Positions 24,648 through 33,651 of a stretch of 64,000 nucleotides of DNA are shown here, piece after piece. The stretch's first letter is position 1. Each line of letters opens with the position of its first letter. Source of the stretch: Vibrio gazogenes (lineage in GTDB: Bacteria > Pseudomonadota > Gammaproteobacteria > Enterobacterales > Vibrionaceae); NCBI RefSeq assembly GCF_023920225.1, contig NZ_CP092587.1, forward strand, positions 620,001 to 684,000, in the 5' to 3' direction. The notes beneath the pieces are model-generated. The model did not search any database and was not told where the DNA came from. It saw only the letters and a program-made list of their open reading frames with translations. The position numbers were made by a program, and so were the translations under genes.

Positions 24648-24884
24648 TTGAGTTGAAAGCCCACGGTTTCGCAAGATACTATTTTCGAACATCGGATTGA
24701 TGTCGGACAGCATTCCCTTTTCGTGCTTACCAAATGGTGTGAAAGCTGTCGCGGAAAGGGAATGGCTGGTTGCTGCTCATTCAGTACAGAATGTGTTGAT
24801 TTGATACAAACTGCTACATTCTTTCCGGCTGAATTTCGCTACACTGGTTTCAAAAGTCGTTTTATTTTGCGGAGCCAGAAATCA

Positions 24885-25607
24885 ATGACCCCCTTGCCGA
24901 ATTACAATAAACGGATTCTTTTAGTTGAAGATGATACTGAGCTTGCCGGCCTGATCGAGGATTTTTTGTCTCGTTATGGTTTTGAAGTGATGACGGTGAA
25001 CAACGGAACGGATGCCGTGAAACAAGTGGCTGACCTTCAACCGGATTTGGTGATTCTTGATGTGATGTTACCGGGAATGAACGGCATGGAAGTCTGTAAA
25101 ACGATACGCAGTTTCTATACCGGCTATATCTTGATGCAAACGGCTCTGGACGATGATGCTGATCAGATGAGGGGATTGGAAATTGGTGCCGATGATTATG
25201 TGATCAAGCAGGTGCAGCCCCATTTATTACTTTCCCGGATTTATGCTTTATTACGACGTTCAGAACGAAGATCACCGCCAGCCAATACGACGATAGAACC
25301 CAATACCCTGATGTGTGGGCCATTGGTGATTGATTTAAGTAATCGGACGGTTGTATTGAATCAGCTCCCCGTTGAGACCACCACCGCAGAGTTTGAACTG
25401 TTGGTCTTACTGGCGAGTACGGTTGGTCAAGTGGTGAGTCGGGATGAGATTTTACAGAAAATACGCGGTTTTGAGTACGATGGTTTAGATCGGTCGATTG
25501 ATCGCAGAATATCTCGATTGCGGCAAAAACTGGTGCTGGACAATGGTAAAGAACTGATCAAAACGGTCAGAGGCGTCGGTTACCAACTCTGTGTTTATTC
25601 CGATTGA
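24885..25607 (+). CDS. Orphan OmpR/PhoB-type response regulator
   Basis: A 240-residue two-domain regulator. The receiver has the acidic pair VEDD, the phospho-acceptor LVILDVMLPGMNG and IGADDYVIKQ; the usual Lys-Pro after this motif is Lys-Gln (VIKQVQPHLLLSRI). The C-terminal winged helix contains TTAEFELLVLLASTVGQVVS, DGLDRSIDRRISRLRQKL and TVRGVGYQL. The frame is open 54 codons further upstream, but ATG 24885, with GGAG at 24871, starts the canonical domain. No histidine kinase gene is adjacent. It follows the EPS locus by 237 bases and could regulate it or the barrel gene downstream; this is inference. Confidence 0.9.
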   Translation: MTPLPNYNKRILLVEDDTELAGLIEDFLSRYGFEVMTVNNGTDAVKQVADLQPDLVILDVMLPGMNGMEVCKTIRSFYTGYILMQTALDDDADQMRGLEIGADDYVIKQVQPHLLLSRIYALLRRSERRSPPANTTIEPNTLMCGPLVIDLSNRTVVLNQLPVETTTAEFELLVLLASTVGQVVSRDEILQKIRGFEYDGLDRSIDRRISRLRQKLVLDNGKELIKTVRGVGYQLCVYSD

Positions 25608-25879
25608 ACTGACCCGAAACCTAGCCTTAAACCCACCGGGAGCCGTGAGCGTTTCGTCTACGCCGTAAATAGGATTAGGATTTGTCTTCCCCAGACAGAC
25701 CATTTCTTTTGCCAGTATTGCATATTGGAACCGACCCGTCGTGCTGTACTGAGCCCTCCATTCGCTGTTACAAACTGTCACACAGCGTCACCATAAGCCT
25801 CTCAAATCTCAGCCTCTGTTCAATGATAATGACGCCGTGATGCATTTTGTCCATTTTCATTGTAGTCAGAGGGAAAGTA

Positions 25880-26422
25880 ATGAAAAAAATCATAAGTATT
25901 TTAGGCACCGCTAGTGTATTACTCGCATCAACGAGTGAGGCGGCGACATGGGTCGGGATTGAAGCGGGGATCGGTTCTTCTGATTATGAATCCGCATCGG
26001 ACAGTATTGATGTTTCATGGACAGGGGCGATTCAGGCGGGTGTGGATTTGAATCAGAATTGGAGTGTATTGGTCGGCGCACATATGGGTGGGGGGAGTAG
26101 TGTGCCTCGCAAAGAAATCGGCGTGATCACCGAATCAGAAGAGGAACTTGACTACCGTGCGCTATCACTGAGTCTCAACCGGAACTTTTACCTGACGGAG
26201 CGGCAGTTTTTTTATGCGTCTGTGGGGATGAATTATAACCAGACAGAAGTTGAGCTGCATGGCGTCAAAACCATTGATGAAGATGGGATCGGTTACAATT
26301 TACGAGCGGGATGGCTATTTCGTTTAAATCAACGTTTTTCGGTCAATGTCGGTCTGCAACGTTTAGGGATGAGTGATGTGGATGTTAACTCGGCCAATGT
26401 TGGGTTGATGTATCGTTTTTAG
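25880..26422 (+). CDS. OmpX/Ail-like small outer-membrane beta-barrel
   Basis: A 180-residue protein with signal peptide MKKIISILGTASVLLASTSEA. The mature part has about eight alternating strands (ATWVGIEAGIGSSDY, SWTGAIQAGVDLNQNWSVLVG, LSLSLNRNFYL, FFYASVGMNYNQTEV, YNLRAGWLFRLNQRFSVNVG) and ends LMYRF, the C-terminal aromatic barrel signal. It belongs with the OmpX/Ail-type or related 8-strand porins. ATG 25880 follows GAGGGAAAG. It is transcribed in the same direction as the orphan regulator, 272 bases downstream of it. Function is unknown. Confidence 0.82.
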   Translation: MKKIISILGTASVLLASTSEAATWVGIEAGIGSSDYESASDSIDVSWTGAIQAGVDLNQNWSVLVGAHMGGGSSVPRKEIGVITESEEELDYRALSLSLNRNFYLTERQFFYASVGMNYNQTEVELHGVKTIDEDGIGYNLRAGWLFRLNQRFSVNVGLQRLGMSDVDVNSANVGLMYRF

Positions 26423-26579
26423 TCACTGTGATTGTTGCACAACCAGATTGTTTAAACAGCCAAGATCAGCGAGAATAGCAGCCTCTTACGATTCACATGA
26501 CGGATTTGATCTGTGGCGCGCCCGAAAGGCAGCTTGAAACATGTGTACGAATCCGTTGTACAGATAAAAGATTTTATTC

Positions 26580-28169
26580 ATGGCTGACCAGAATTTTCTT
26601 AACGAAGTTAATAAGCGAAGAACCTTTGCTATCATTTCCCACCCGGATGCGGGTAAAACCACCATTACTGAAAAAGTGCTGCTGTTCGGACGTGCGATTC
26701 AACAAGCCGGTACCGTAAAGGGACGTGGCTCGAATCAACATGCGAAATCAGACTGGATGGATATGGAAAAAGAGCGGGGAATTTCGATTACCACGTCAGT
26801 CATGCAGTTCCCTTACAATGATTGTCTAGTCAACCTGCTCGATACCCCCGGACACGAAGACTTTTCTGAAGATACGTATCGGACGCTGACAGCGGTTGAC
26901 TCTTGTCTGATGGTGATCGATGCCGCAAAAGGGGTCGAGGATCGGACGCGTAAGCTGATGGAAGTGACCCGTCTGCGAGATACACCGATTGTGACCTTCA
27001 TGAACAAGTTGGACCGAGATATCCGCGATCCGATGGAGCTGCTGGATGAAGTTGAGAATGAGCTGAATATTCTCTGTGCGCCGATCACTTGGCCAATTGG
27101 CTGCGGTAAAAACTTTAAAGGTATTTATCACCTACACCGTGACGAGACCATTTTGTATTCTACCGGTCAGGGGCATACCATCCAAGAGTTGCGCATCGTC
27201 AAAGGTCTCGATAATCCGGCGCTTAATCAAGCAATCGGTGATGATCTGGCAACGCAGTTAAGAGAGGAACTGGAACTGGTCGTCGGGGCATCGAATGAGT
27301 TTGATCTGGAGCTGTTTCTTCAGGGGGAACTGACGCCGGTATTCTTCGGTACTGCGTTGGGGAACTTCGGGGTCGATCATGTACTCGATGGTTTGACTGA
27401 ATGGGCGCCGGCACCGCTACCGCGTGAAACATCTGAACGCTTAGTTGAGGCAACCGAAGAAAAATTCACTGGGTTTGTGTTTAAAATTCAGGCGAATATG
27501 GATCCCAAACATCGTGACCGGATCGCCTTTATGCGGATTGTGTCCGGCTCTTATCAGCAAGGTATGAAAATCAATCATGTCCGGATCGGTAAACAGATTA
27601 GCATTTCTGATGCGGTAACTTTCATGGCCGGTGACCGAGCGCGGGCTGAAACGGCATTTGCCGGAGATATTATCGGCTTACATAACCACGGTACGATTCA
27701 GATTGGTGATACCTTTACGCAGGGTGAAGCGATGAAGTTTTCCGGAATCCCTAATTTTGCACCGGAGCTGTTTCGTCGTATTCGTCTCAAAGATCCATTG
27801 AAGCAGAAACAATTGCTGAAAGGATTGGTGCAGTTATCAGAAGAAGGTGCCGTGCAGGTTTTTCGTCCGATGCAAAATAACGATCTGATCGTTGGTGCGG
27901 TCGGGGTGTTGCAGTTCGATGTGGTCGTTGCGCGTCTGAAATCCGAGTATAACGTGGAAGCGATTTACGAGAGTGTTAACGTTGCAACCGCGCGCTGGGT
28001 CGAGTGCGATGATGCCAAGAAGTTAGATGAATTCCAGCGTAAGAATCAGGCTAATCTGGCTTTAGACGGTGGCGATAATCTGGCTTACATTGCGCCGACA
28101 ATGGTCAATCTCAATTTGGCGAAAGAGCGCTTCCCGGATGTTGATTTCCGTGCGACGCGTGAGCATTAA
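26580..28169 (+). CDS. prfC: Peptide chain release factor 3
   Basis: RF3 is the GTPase that removes RF1/RF2 from the ribosome after termination. The 529 residues show G1 [14 protein letters not shown], the switch region [13 protein letters not shown]3 [16 protein letters not shown] and G4 [12 protein letters not shown], and the RF3-specific C-terminal domain ([18 protein letters not shown]). The length is the family norm. The 157 bases upstream contain no obvious terminator. It converges with srmB on a shared terminator. Confidence 0.98.
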   Translation: MADQNFLNEVNKRRTFAIISHPDAGKTTITEKVLLFGRAIQQAGTVKGRGSNQHAKSDWMDMEKERGISITTSVMQFPYNDCLVNLLDTPGHEDFSEDTYRTLTAVDSCLMVIDAAKGVEDRTRKLMEVTRLRDTPIVTFMNKLDRDIRDPMELLDEVENELNILCAPITWPIGCGKNFKGIYHLHRDETILYSTGQGHTIQELRIVKGLDNPALNQAIGDDLATQLREELELVVGASNEFDLELFLQGELTPVFFGTALGNFGVDHVLDGLTEWAPAPLPRETSERLVEATEEKFTGFVFKIQANMDPKHRDRIAFMRIVSGSYQQGMKINHVRIGKQISISDAVTFMAGDRARAETAFAGDIIGLHNHGTIQIGDTFTQGEAMKFSGIPNFAPELFRRIRLKDPLKQKQLLKGLVQLSEEGAVQVFRPMQNNDLIVGAVGVLQFDVVVARLKSEYNVEAIYESVNVATARWVECDDAKKLDEFQRKNQANLALDGGDNLAYIAPTMVNLNLAKERFPDVDFRATREH

Positions 28170-28207
28170 TCGCGTCGTCTCTTGAACGATCTTGTCTCGA
28201 TAGAAAC

Positions 28208-28234
28208 AAAAAAGCTCCCTCAGGGAGCTTTTTT
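28208..28234. terminator. Bidirectional terminator between prfC and srmB
   Basis: A perfect 13-bp stem, AAAAAAGCTCCCT (28208-28220) and AGGGAGCTTTTTT (28222-28234), with A-run and T-run on the two sides. It works for either strand and sits between two convergent genes. Confidence 0.93.
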
Positions 28235-28255
28235 GATCACGACGTTTAACCGATG

Positions 28256-29500
28256 TTACTTCTTCTTTTTAGCGGCTTTCTTTTTCACGGGCTTTTTATC
28301 TTTGGTGGCCGATTTTTTCTTCTCCGGAGACTTTTTCTTTTTGAAGACGGGCTTTTTATGTTTGGGTCGTAACCCGTCAATAAACCGTTCTTTAATCTCT
28401 TCGTTCATATAACGCTGAATCCGTTCGATCATTGGTTGATCATGTGCTTCGACCAGAGAAATCGCGATCCCTTTTTTACCGGCCCGCGCGGTCCGGCCTA
28501 TTCGGTGTAGGAACACATCTGCGGTCCGGGGCATATCGTAATTGATGACATGGCTGATATCAGAAATATCTAAGCCGCGGGCAGCAACATCGGTTGCCAG
28601 TAAGATGTTGATATCACCTTCGCGAAAACGGGTAATGGCATTGTTTCGACGTTCTTGGGGCATCTCTCCCTGAATCCAGGCACAGGGAATCTGACTCCGT
28701 TCTAGTTCTGTACGTAGCTCTGCCAGTCGATCACGGGTTTTCACGAATACGATGGCTCGCTGAGATTGGTTGGTCAGAATCTCTTTCAGTAGATCATTTT
28801 TATGCACCAGACTATCTGCCCGGTGATACCACTGGGTGATTTTTTTTCTTTCCCGGCGCGGTGGTTCCGCGCGAACTTCTGCCGGTTCATTCAATAGATC
28901 TTCAGCAAACCCATCAACGCCTTTTCCTTCTAGGGTGGCAGAGAACAACAAGGTCTGTTTACGCCAACGACATTCAGAAGAAAGGCGATTCACGGTCGGT
29001 GCAAAGCCCATATCCAACATCCGATCCGCTTCATCCAAGATCAGCCACTCGATAGCTCGACAATCAAAACGTTCGGCTTCGATGTATTCCATCAACCGGC
29101 CGGGAGTTGCGACCACAATGTCCTGTGTTGCATTCAGCAGATCAGCATGTTGCTGATATTGGACACCACCGGTAATCGTAACGATTTTCAGATGGGTAAA
29201 CTGAGCCAGTGTTTGAATCTGTTCCGAGACTTGAGCGGCCAGTTCACGAGTCGGCGTGAGGATCAGAATCCGAGCTGGTCCCGGTTTTTTACGGGGAAAG
29301 TCGATTAAGTACTGAATCGCGGGCAGGCCAAACGCTGCGGTTTTTCCTGTGCCTGTCGGGGCAGAAGCCATGACATCCCGACCGTCTAAAGCGTAAGGGA
29401 TGGACTCGGCCTGAACTTGTGTTGGGCGAGTAAATCCTGCTTTTTCAATGGCTTCAAGAAGACAGGGATCGAGTTCTAAGTCTGAAAAATTTTTAATCAC
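28256..29500 (-). CDS. srmB: ATP-dependent RNA helicase SrmB
   Basis: A DEAD-box helicase that assists large-subunit ribosome assembly. The 414 residues contain the Q motif (FSDLELDPCLLEAIEKAGFT), Walker A SAPTGTGKTAAF, PTRELAAQ, LILDEADRMLDMGF, LLFSATLEG, VAARGLDISD and HRIGRTARAG. WRKQTLLFSATLEG and KKITQWYHRAD are SrmB-specific. The tail is strikingly lysine-rich (about 35 residues with KKKK runs), as in other SrmB proteins. The frame is open upstream to 29602, but the GTG at 29500, preceded by GAGAAATA, gives the usual IKNFSDLEL start; this choice is inference. Confidence 0.94.
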   Translation of the reverse strand: MIKNFSDLELDPCLLEAIEKAGFTRPTQVQAESIPYALDGRDVMASAPTGTGKTAAFGLPAIQYLIDFPRKKPGPARILILTPTRELAAQVSEQIQTLAQFTHLKIVTITGGVQYQQHADLLNATQDIVVATPGRLMEYIEAERFDCRAIEWLILDEADRMLDMGFAPTVNRLSSECRWRKQTLLFSATLEGKGVDGFAEDLLNEPAEVRAEPPRRERKKITQWYHRADSLVHKNDLLKEILTNQSQRAIVFVKTRDRLAELRTELERSQIPCAWIQGEMPQERRNNAITRFREGDINILLATDVAARGLDISDISHVINYDMPRTADVFLHRIGRTARAGKKGIAISLVEAHDQPMIERIQRYMNEEIKERFIDGLRPKHKKPVFKKKKSPEKKKSATKDKKPVKKKAAKKKK

Positions 29501-29652
29501 GGCTATTTCTCTGCTTGTCGAACGCTCTGCATCAAAACGCTCATTCATCAAACTATCTGTTAAGCTATCCGTTATCAGTGACCTGTGCAATCGGGATGGC
29601 AAAACTAAAGCTCGGCATTATAGAGACTTCCATCACGATCTTACATCCTTTT

Positions 29653-30375
29653 TTACATCTTCAGATAAAACGCTTGGGTGAGTTCGGTAAATGCAGCGGT
29701 ATAGCGATTTTGTGCGCGGATGGTGAGGCTGGTGACTTCACAAGTATCATGTGCCGATCGACTGAGTGAGAACAGCAACCGCGTCGGTGGTTTTGTTGTT
29801 GTCGGCGAAACAAGACAGTATCGGGTTAAGAACCAGCCTTGTTGTTTGGCCTGTTCAATTAACGTATCTCCTTCCTGACAAGGCAGAATCAAGCTGATTT
29901 GCCCTGACGGAGAGAGCAAATGCTGGCAGTGATGTAAGAGTTGTTGGTGAGAAAAGCCAGCAACATGGCGAGCAAGGGCTCGCGCCGGCGTGATGGATAC
30001 CTGTCCGGCGGTAAAATAGGGCGGGTTACAGATGATCGCATCATAATTCGAGTGGGGTGCAAAGGTTAAGATGTCTTGATGTTTTACCGCGATCCGTGAA
30101 GCCCACGGGGAATGGTTGCGGTTATGGATTGCGGTCTGAATCGCTTGTTCATCAATATCGAGTGCCGTGATGTGTGCCTCCGGGAAACGTTGGGCACAAA
30201 ATAAAGCGAGCAAGCCTGTTCCGGTACCGATATCGAGAATAGAGCGGAGATTTTCCCCCTTCATCCAAGCGCCCAATAACACGCCATCGGTGCTAACGGG
30301 CATCCCACATTCTCCGCCGGATACTGAGAATTGTTTGAAATGGAATGTTTTGGGATGCTGTGATTTTTGCTTCAT
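29653..30375 (-). CDS. trmN6: tRNA1(Val) A37 N6-methyltransferase
   Basis: TrmN6 (YfiC) methylates adenine 37 of tRNA1-Val. The protein has FHFKQFSVSGGECGMPVSTD, GVLLGAWM, the SAM-binding ILDIGTGTGLLALF, the catalytic NPPYF and the C-terminal YTAAFTELTQAFYLKM, matching E. coli YfiC (245 aa) end to end. ATG 30375 gives 240 residues and the best N-terminal match; ATG 30405 is possible. The gene is divergent from the MITE-like element and brnQ. Its neighbour srmB is the same as in E. coli (yfiC-srmB). Confidence 0.93.
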   Translation of the reverse strand: MKQKSQHPKTFHFKQFSVSGGECGMPVSTDGVLLGAWMKGENLRSILDIGTGTGLLALFCAQRFPEAHITALDIDEQAIQTAIHNRNHSPWASRIAVKHQDILTFAPHSNYDAIICNPPYFTAGQVSITPARALARHVAGFSHQQLLHHCQHLLSPSGQISLILPCQEGDTLIEQAKQQGWFLTRYCLVSPTTTKPPTRLLFSLSRSAHDTCEVTSLTIRAQNRYTAAFTELTQAFYLKM

Positions 30376-30440
30376 AGATATTGTTTTACCCGTAACAGAC
30401 TTCATTTCATTGAAGCCTTTTTTGAACGATTTTCAGTCCA

Positions 30441-30705
30441 TATACCCAAGTAACCTCAAGATGCAGTTTCAGCGAGAATCACTGGGCTCAGAGGCAAGGC
30501 AGAGATTTGAGTCATAGCCATTCTATGGCGAGAATCTCTAACACAGTCTCTGAGCTCAGTGAACTCGCCCTTCGGGAGTGCTTCAATCGGCGCCTTTCTG
30601 CGTCAAATGCCATTGAAATGGGAAGGCCATTCCTGCCGACATTTTCCTTGAATGACGCCGATTGAAGACACTCTGAATCCTGCATCTTGAGGTCATTTGG
30701 GTATA
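30441..30705. mobile_element. MITE-like element, 265 bp, with TA-flanked terminal inverted repeats
   Basis: The ends are inverted repeats of 26 bases with two mismatches: left 30441-30466 begins TATACCCAAGTAACCTCAAG, right 30680-30705 ends CTTGAGGTCATTTGGGTATA. Reading the ends as TACCC...GGGTA leaves TA directly repeated on both sides, the target duplication of IS630/Tc1-type elements. Inside, two hairpin arms are visible: ACTGGGCTCAGAG (30481-30493) with CTCTGAGCTCAGT (30548-30560), and AGTGCTTCAATCGGCG (30577-30592) with CGCCGATTGAAGACACT (30656-30672). No transposase frame is present. Confidence 0.85.
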
Positions 30706-30992
30706 AGACGTACATTTTGGCGAGATGTTGGCAGGAATAGCATCACCTTTCAAGGCCATTTCGTTGTGGCTGTTTTTGTGAATGTTTTGTACCAAATGAT
30801 GTGTGTTTTTGTATCAACATTTTGCGTTTATATTGGTTTATTGTTCTAGTAAATGTGAATTTACATGGATCGATTAACTAATTTATATTGTGTTATTGAT
30901 TATTTCATTCTGTTTGTTCATGATCGCGCAAAAAATGAAAGGCAGTCTACTGTCGCAGTTACAAACACAACATCAACATAAGAAGGTGATCT

Positions 30993-32309
30993 GTGAAACA
31001 GACATTGAAATTAACCGATATTATGGCGGTCGGCTTTATGCTGTTCGCTTTTTTTCTTGGCGCAGGCAATATTATCTTTCCGCCGCTTGCCGGACAAATG
31101 GCCGGCGAAAACCTGTCATCCGCAATGGGTGGTTTTTTACTGACGGCAGTCGGGCTCCCGCTGATTACGATTATTGCTGTTGCCGTGGCTGGCGGAAGCT
31201 GGCAACACCTAACTAAAGATTTGCCACTCAAAGTATCAACGATTATGGCGGTACTGATTTTTATCATTATCGGCCCCGCTTTTGCTGCGCCTCGTACGGG
31301 GCTGGTTGCTTTTGAGATGGCGTTTAAACCATTAGTCGGTGAAAGTATCTTCTCTAATCTTACTTTTTTCTCTGTCCTATTTTTTGTGATTGCTGCTTTC
31401 TTCTCCTGGTCTCAGGGTAAACTGATTGATTTAATTGGTAAAGTTTTAACCCCAACGCTGTTTGTCGGACTGATTATTGTCGCAGTTGGTGTGTTTATTC
31501 ATCCACAAGGGACCATTACTGCGGCGCAAGGCGCATATCTGGAAAAGCCGTTAACTACCGGTTTTCTGGAAGGTTATAACACCATGGATACCTTTGCTTC
31601 GTTGATGTTCGGTATGTTGATGGTTGATGTTCTGCGGGGTAAAGGGATTACAGAATCCCGAGCGACCACCAAGTATCTGATTGCGGCTGCCTTTATCGCG
31701 GCTTTCGGACTCGCATTTGTCTATATTTCATTGTTCTATCTAGGGGCGACCAGTTCAGTTATTGCTACCGGAGCTGACAATGGTGGGGTGATACTCAGTC
31801 TGTATGTACAGGCAATGTTTGGTTATTTTGGTCAGTTTGTCTTATCGATCATTGTATTGTTGGCTTGTTTGACAACTGCGATTGGTCTGATTTCAGCGTG
31901 TTCTGATTACTTTAGTTCTCTGACGCGATTCAGTTATCACCAGTGGGTGATTGTGAACAGCGTAGCTTGTGCTGTGATTGCGAATGTGGGATTGAGTCAG
32001 TTAATTTCTCTGTCGATTCCGGTCTTATTTGCATTGTATCCGGTGGCGATTACGCTGGTTGCGCTGACATTTGTCCGAAATAAACTACCGAATCCTAAAG
32101 TTGCTTACCGAGTCGCTTTGCTGGTGTCTTTTCTGTTTGCGTTGATCGACGCTTTCAAGTTTGTCGGCGTGGATGTTTCCTTCTTCAGCTTCTTACCACT
32201 GTTTCATATTGGTATGGGCTGGATATTACCGACTGCAATTATTTTTGTGGCAATGTTTGGCATGTCTCGTTCAGAGCAACCCATGAACGTCAACGAAGCG
32301 ACCAACTGA
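30993..32309 (+). CDS. brnQ: Branched-chain amino acid transporter BrnQ
   Basis: A 438-residue LIVCS-family sodium/proton symporter for leucine, isoleucine and valine, with about twelve membrane helices. MAVGFMLFAFFLGAGNIIFP, PLAGQMAGEN, RTGLVAFEM and CLTTAIGLISACSDYFSSL are family hallmarks. The start is GTG 30993 with AGAAGGTGAT upstream; MKQTLKLTDI matches the family opening. The 287 bases between the MITE-like element and this gene are AT-rich and presumably hold the promoter. Confidence 0.95.
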   Translation: MKQTLKLTDIMAVGFMLFAFFLGAGNIIFPPLAGQMAGENLSSAMGGFLLTAVGLPLITIIAVAVAGGSWQHLTKDLPLKVSTIMAVLIFIIIGPAFAAPRTGLVAFEMAFKPLVGESIFSNLTFFSVLFFVIAAFFSWSQGKLIDLIGKVLTPTLFVGLIIVAVGVFIHPQGTITAAQGAYLEKPLTTGFLEGYNTMDTFASLMFGMLMVDVLRGKGITESRATTKYLIAAAFIAAFGLAFVYISLFYLGATSSVIATGADNGGVILSLYVQAMFGYFGQFVLSIIVLLACLTTAIGLISACSDYFSSLTRFSYHQWVIVNSVACAVIANVGLSQLISLSIPVLFALYPVAITLVALTFVRNKLPNPKVAYRVALLVSFLFALIDAFKFVGVDVSFFSFLPLFHIGMGWILPTAIIFVAMFGMSRSEQPMNVNEATN

Positions 32310-32522
32310 TATGTCGTGAGTGAGAATTTGCTTACGATTCATCAAAGCGATTCTTATCCCCAAATCACTGAACGCGCATGATTCCTGAGAACATGGGCGT
32401 TCGGTTCGATTCTATCGCGTGCTGGAAACTCATGTGGAACCAGCAATTTTTCCTGTATCTTCATCACATTTTTCAGTAGAATTCTTCGGTTAAATTCTAC
32501 TCTAATAAACGATTGAGCAATC

Positions 32523-33621
32523 ATGTTTGAAATCAACCCGATAAAAAACCGCCTGCAGGACGTGTCTGAACGCACAAATGTCCTGAGGGGGTATCTTTGA
32601 CTATGATGTAAAAAAAGAACGTCTCGAAGAAGTCAATGCAGAACTTGAACAACCCGAAGTCTGGAACGAACCTGAACGGGCTCAGGCGCTAGGAAAAGAG
32701 CGAGCTACGTTAGAGGCTATTGTTGAAACCATTGATCTCTTGGATCGTGGTGTTGATGATGTCGAAGGTTTACTTGAACTGGCGGTTGAGGCTGAAGATC
32801 AGGAAACGTTTGATGAGATCGGCCCTGAACTGGATGAGCTAGAAGCGAATCTGGAGAAGCTGGAATTCCGTCGCATGTTCTCAGGAGAGCATGATTCATC
32901 CGATTGTTATATTGACCTTCAGGCTGGTTCCGGTGGAACAGAAGCACAAGACTGGACGTCGATGCTGCTGCGGATGTATCTACGCTGGGCCGAAGCTAAA
33001 GGTTTCAAGACGGAAGTGATTGAAGTCTCCGAGGGGGAAGTCGCTGGTCTGAAATCCGTCACGGTACGGATCGTCGGCGAATATGCCTACGGATGGCTGC
33101 GGACCGAAACCGGTGTTCACCGTCTGGTGCGTAAATCTCCGTTTGATTCTGGTGGTCGTCGTCATACTTCTTTTGCATCTGCGTTCGTCTATCCGGAAGT
33201 TGATGAAAACATTGCTATTGATATTAATCCTGCTGATCTGCGTATCGATGTTTACCGGGCTTCAGGCGCGGGTGGTCAGCACGTCAATACGACCGAATCT
33301 GCGGTACGGATTACGCATTTACCGACGAATACAGTCGTTCAGTGTCAGACGGACCGCTCCCAGCACAAAAACAAAGATCAAGCGATGAAGCAACTTCGTG
33401 CGAAGCTGTTTGAACTTGAACTTCATAAACAGAATGCCGAGAAGCAAGCGAGCGAAGATGCCAAATCTGATATCGGATGGGGCAGTCAGATTCGTTCTTA
33501 CGTGCTTGATGACTCGCGGATCAAAGATTTGAGAACGGGGATCGAAAACCGCAATACTCAGGCGGTTCTGGATGGAGATTTAGATAAATTTATTGAAGCA
33601 AGCCTGAAATCAGGTCTTTAA
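32523..33621 (+). CDS. prfB: Peptide chain release factor 2 (programmed +1 frameshift)
   Basis: RF2 recognises UGA and UAA. It is read in two frames: ATG 32523 to the in-frame TGA at 32598-32600 (25 codons), then, after skipping T32598, from GAC 32599 to the stop at 33621. The joined product is 365 residues, as in E. coli. The first part is [17 protein letters not shown]..; the second carries the anticodon-like SPF ([14 protein letters not shown]) and the catalytic GGQ ([15 protein letters not shown]). It is followed by lysS 30 bases on, the conserved prfB-lysS operon. It is not a pseudogene. Confidence 0.97.
32586..32600 (+). promoter_or_regulatory. RF2 autoregulatory frameshift site
   Basis: AGGGGGTATCTTTGAC contains the internal Shine-Dalgarno-like AGGGGG, a three-base gap, the slippery CTT and the in-frame TGA followed by C. 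Low RF2 lets the ribosome shift +1 at CTT-T; high RF2 stops at TGA. The arrangement is the classic prfB signal. Confidence 0.95.
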
Positions 33622-33651
33622 GCTTTTCACCGATATGACAGGTACATCGAA

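Noticed and set aside
24723..24884. Longer N-terminus of the response regulator
   Set aside because: The extra 54 residues match no receiver domain extension, and a good ribosome-binding site precedes ATG 24885.
25608..25879. Remnant of a histidine kinase gene after the orphan response regulator
   Set aside because: The interval is only 272 bases, is closed in all frames for any kinase motif and reads as intergenic DNA.
2321..26579. Prophage or integrative element carrying the EPS locus
   Set aside because: No integrase, transposase, tRNA end or direct-repeat attachment site was seen at either boundary; it looks like a backbone insertion or a recombined locus instead.
28182..28412. An open frame on the plus strand encoding a Phe-rich protein across the end of srmB
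   Set aside because: It is the antisense reading of the lysine-rich SrmB tail and also spans the shared terminator; no family match.
30512..30795. Two minus-strand open frames of about 70 codons in the MITE-like element
   Set aside because: They run through the inverted repeats and flanking DNA, have no ribosome-binding site and resemble no protein; they are by-products of the repeat structure.
32523..33621. prfB as a frameshifted pseudogene
   Set aside because: The stop is the classic RF2 autoregulatory site with AGGGGG and CTTTGAC; the joined protein is of normal length with intact SPF and GGQ.
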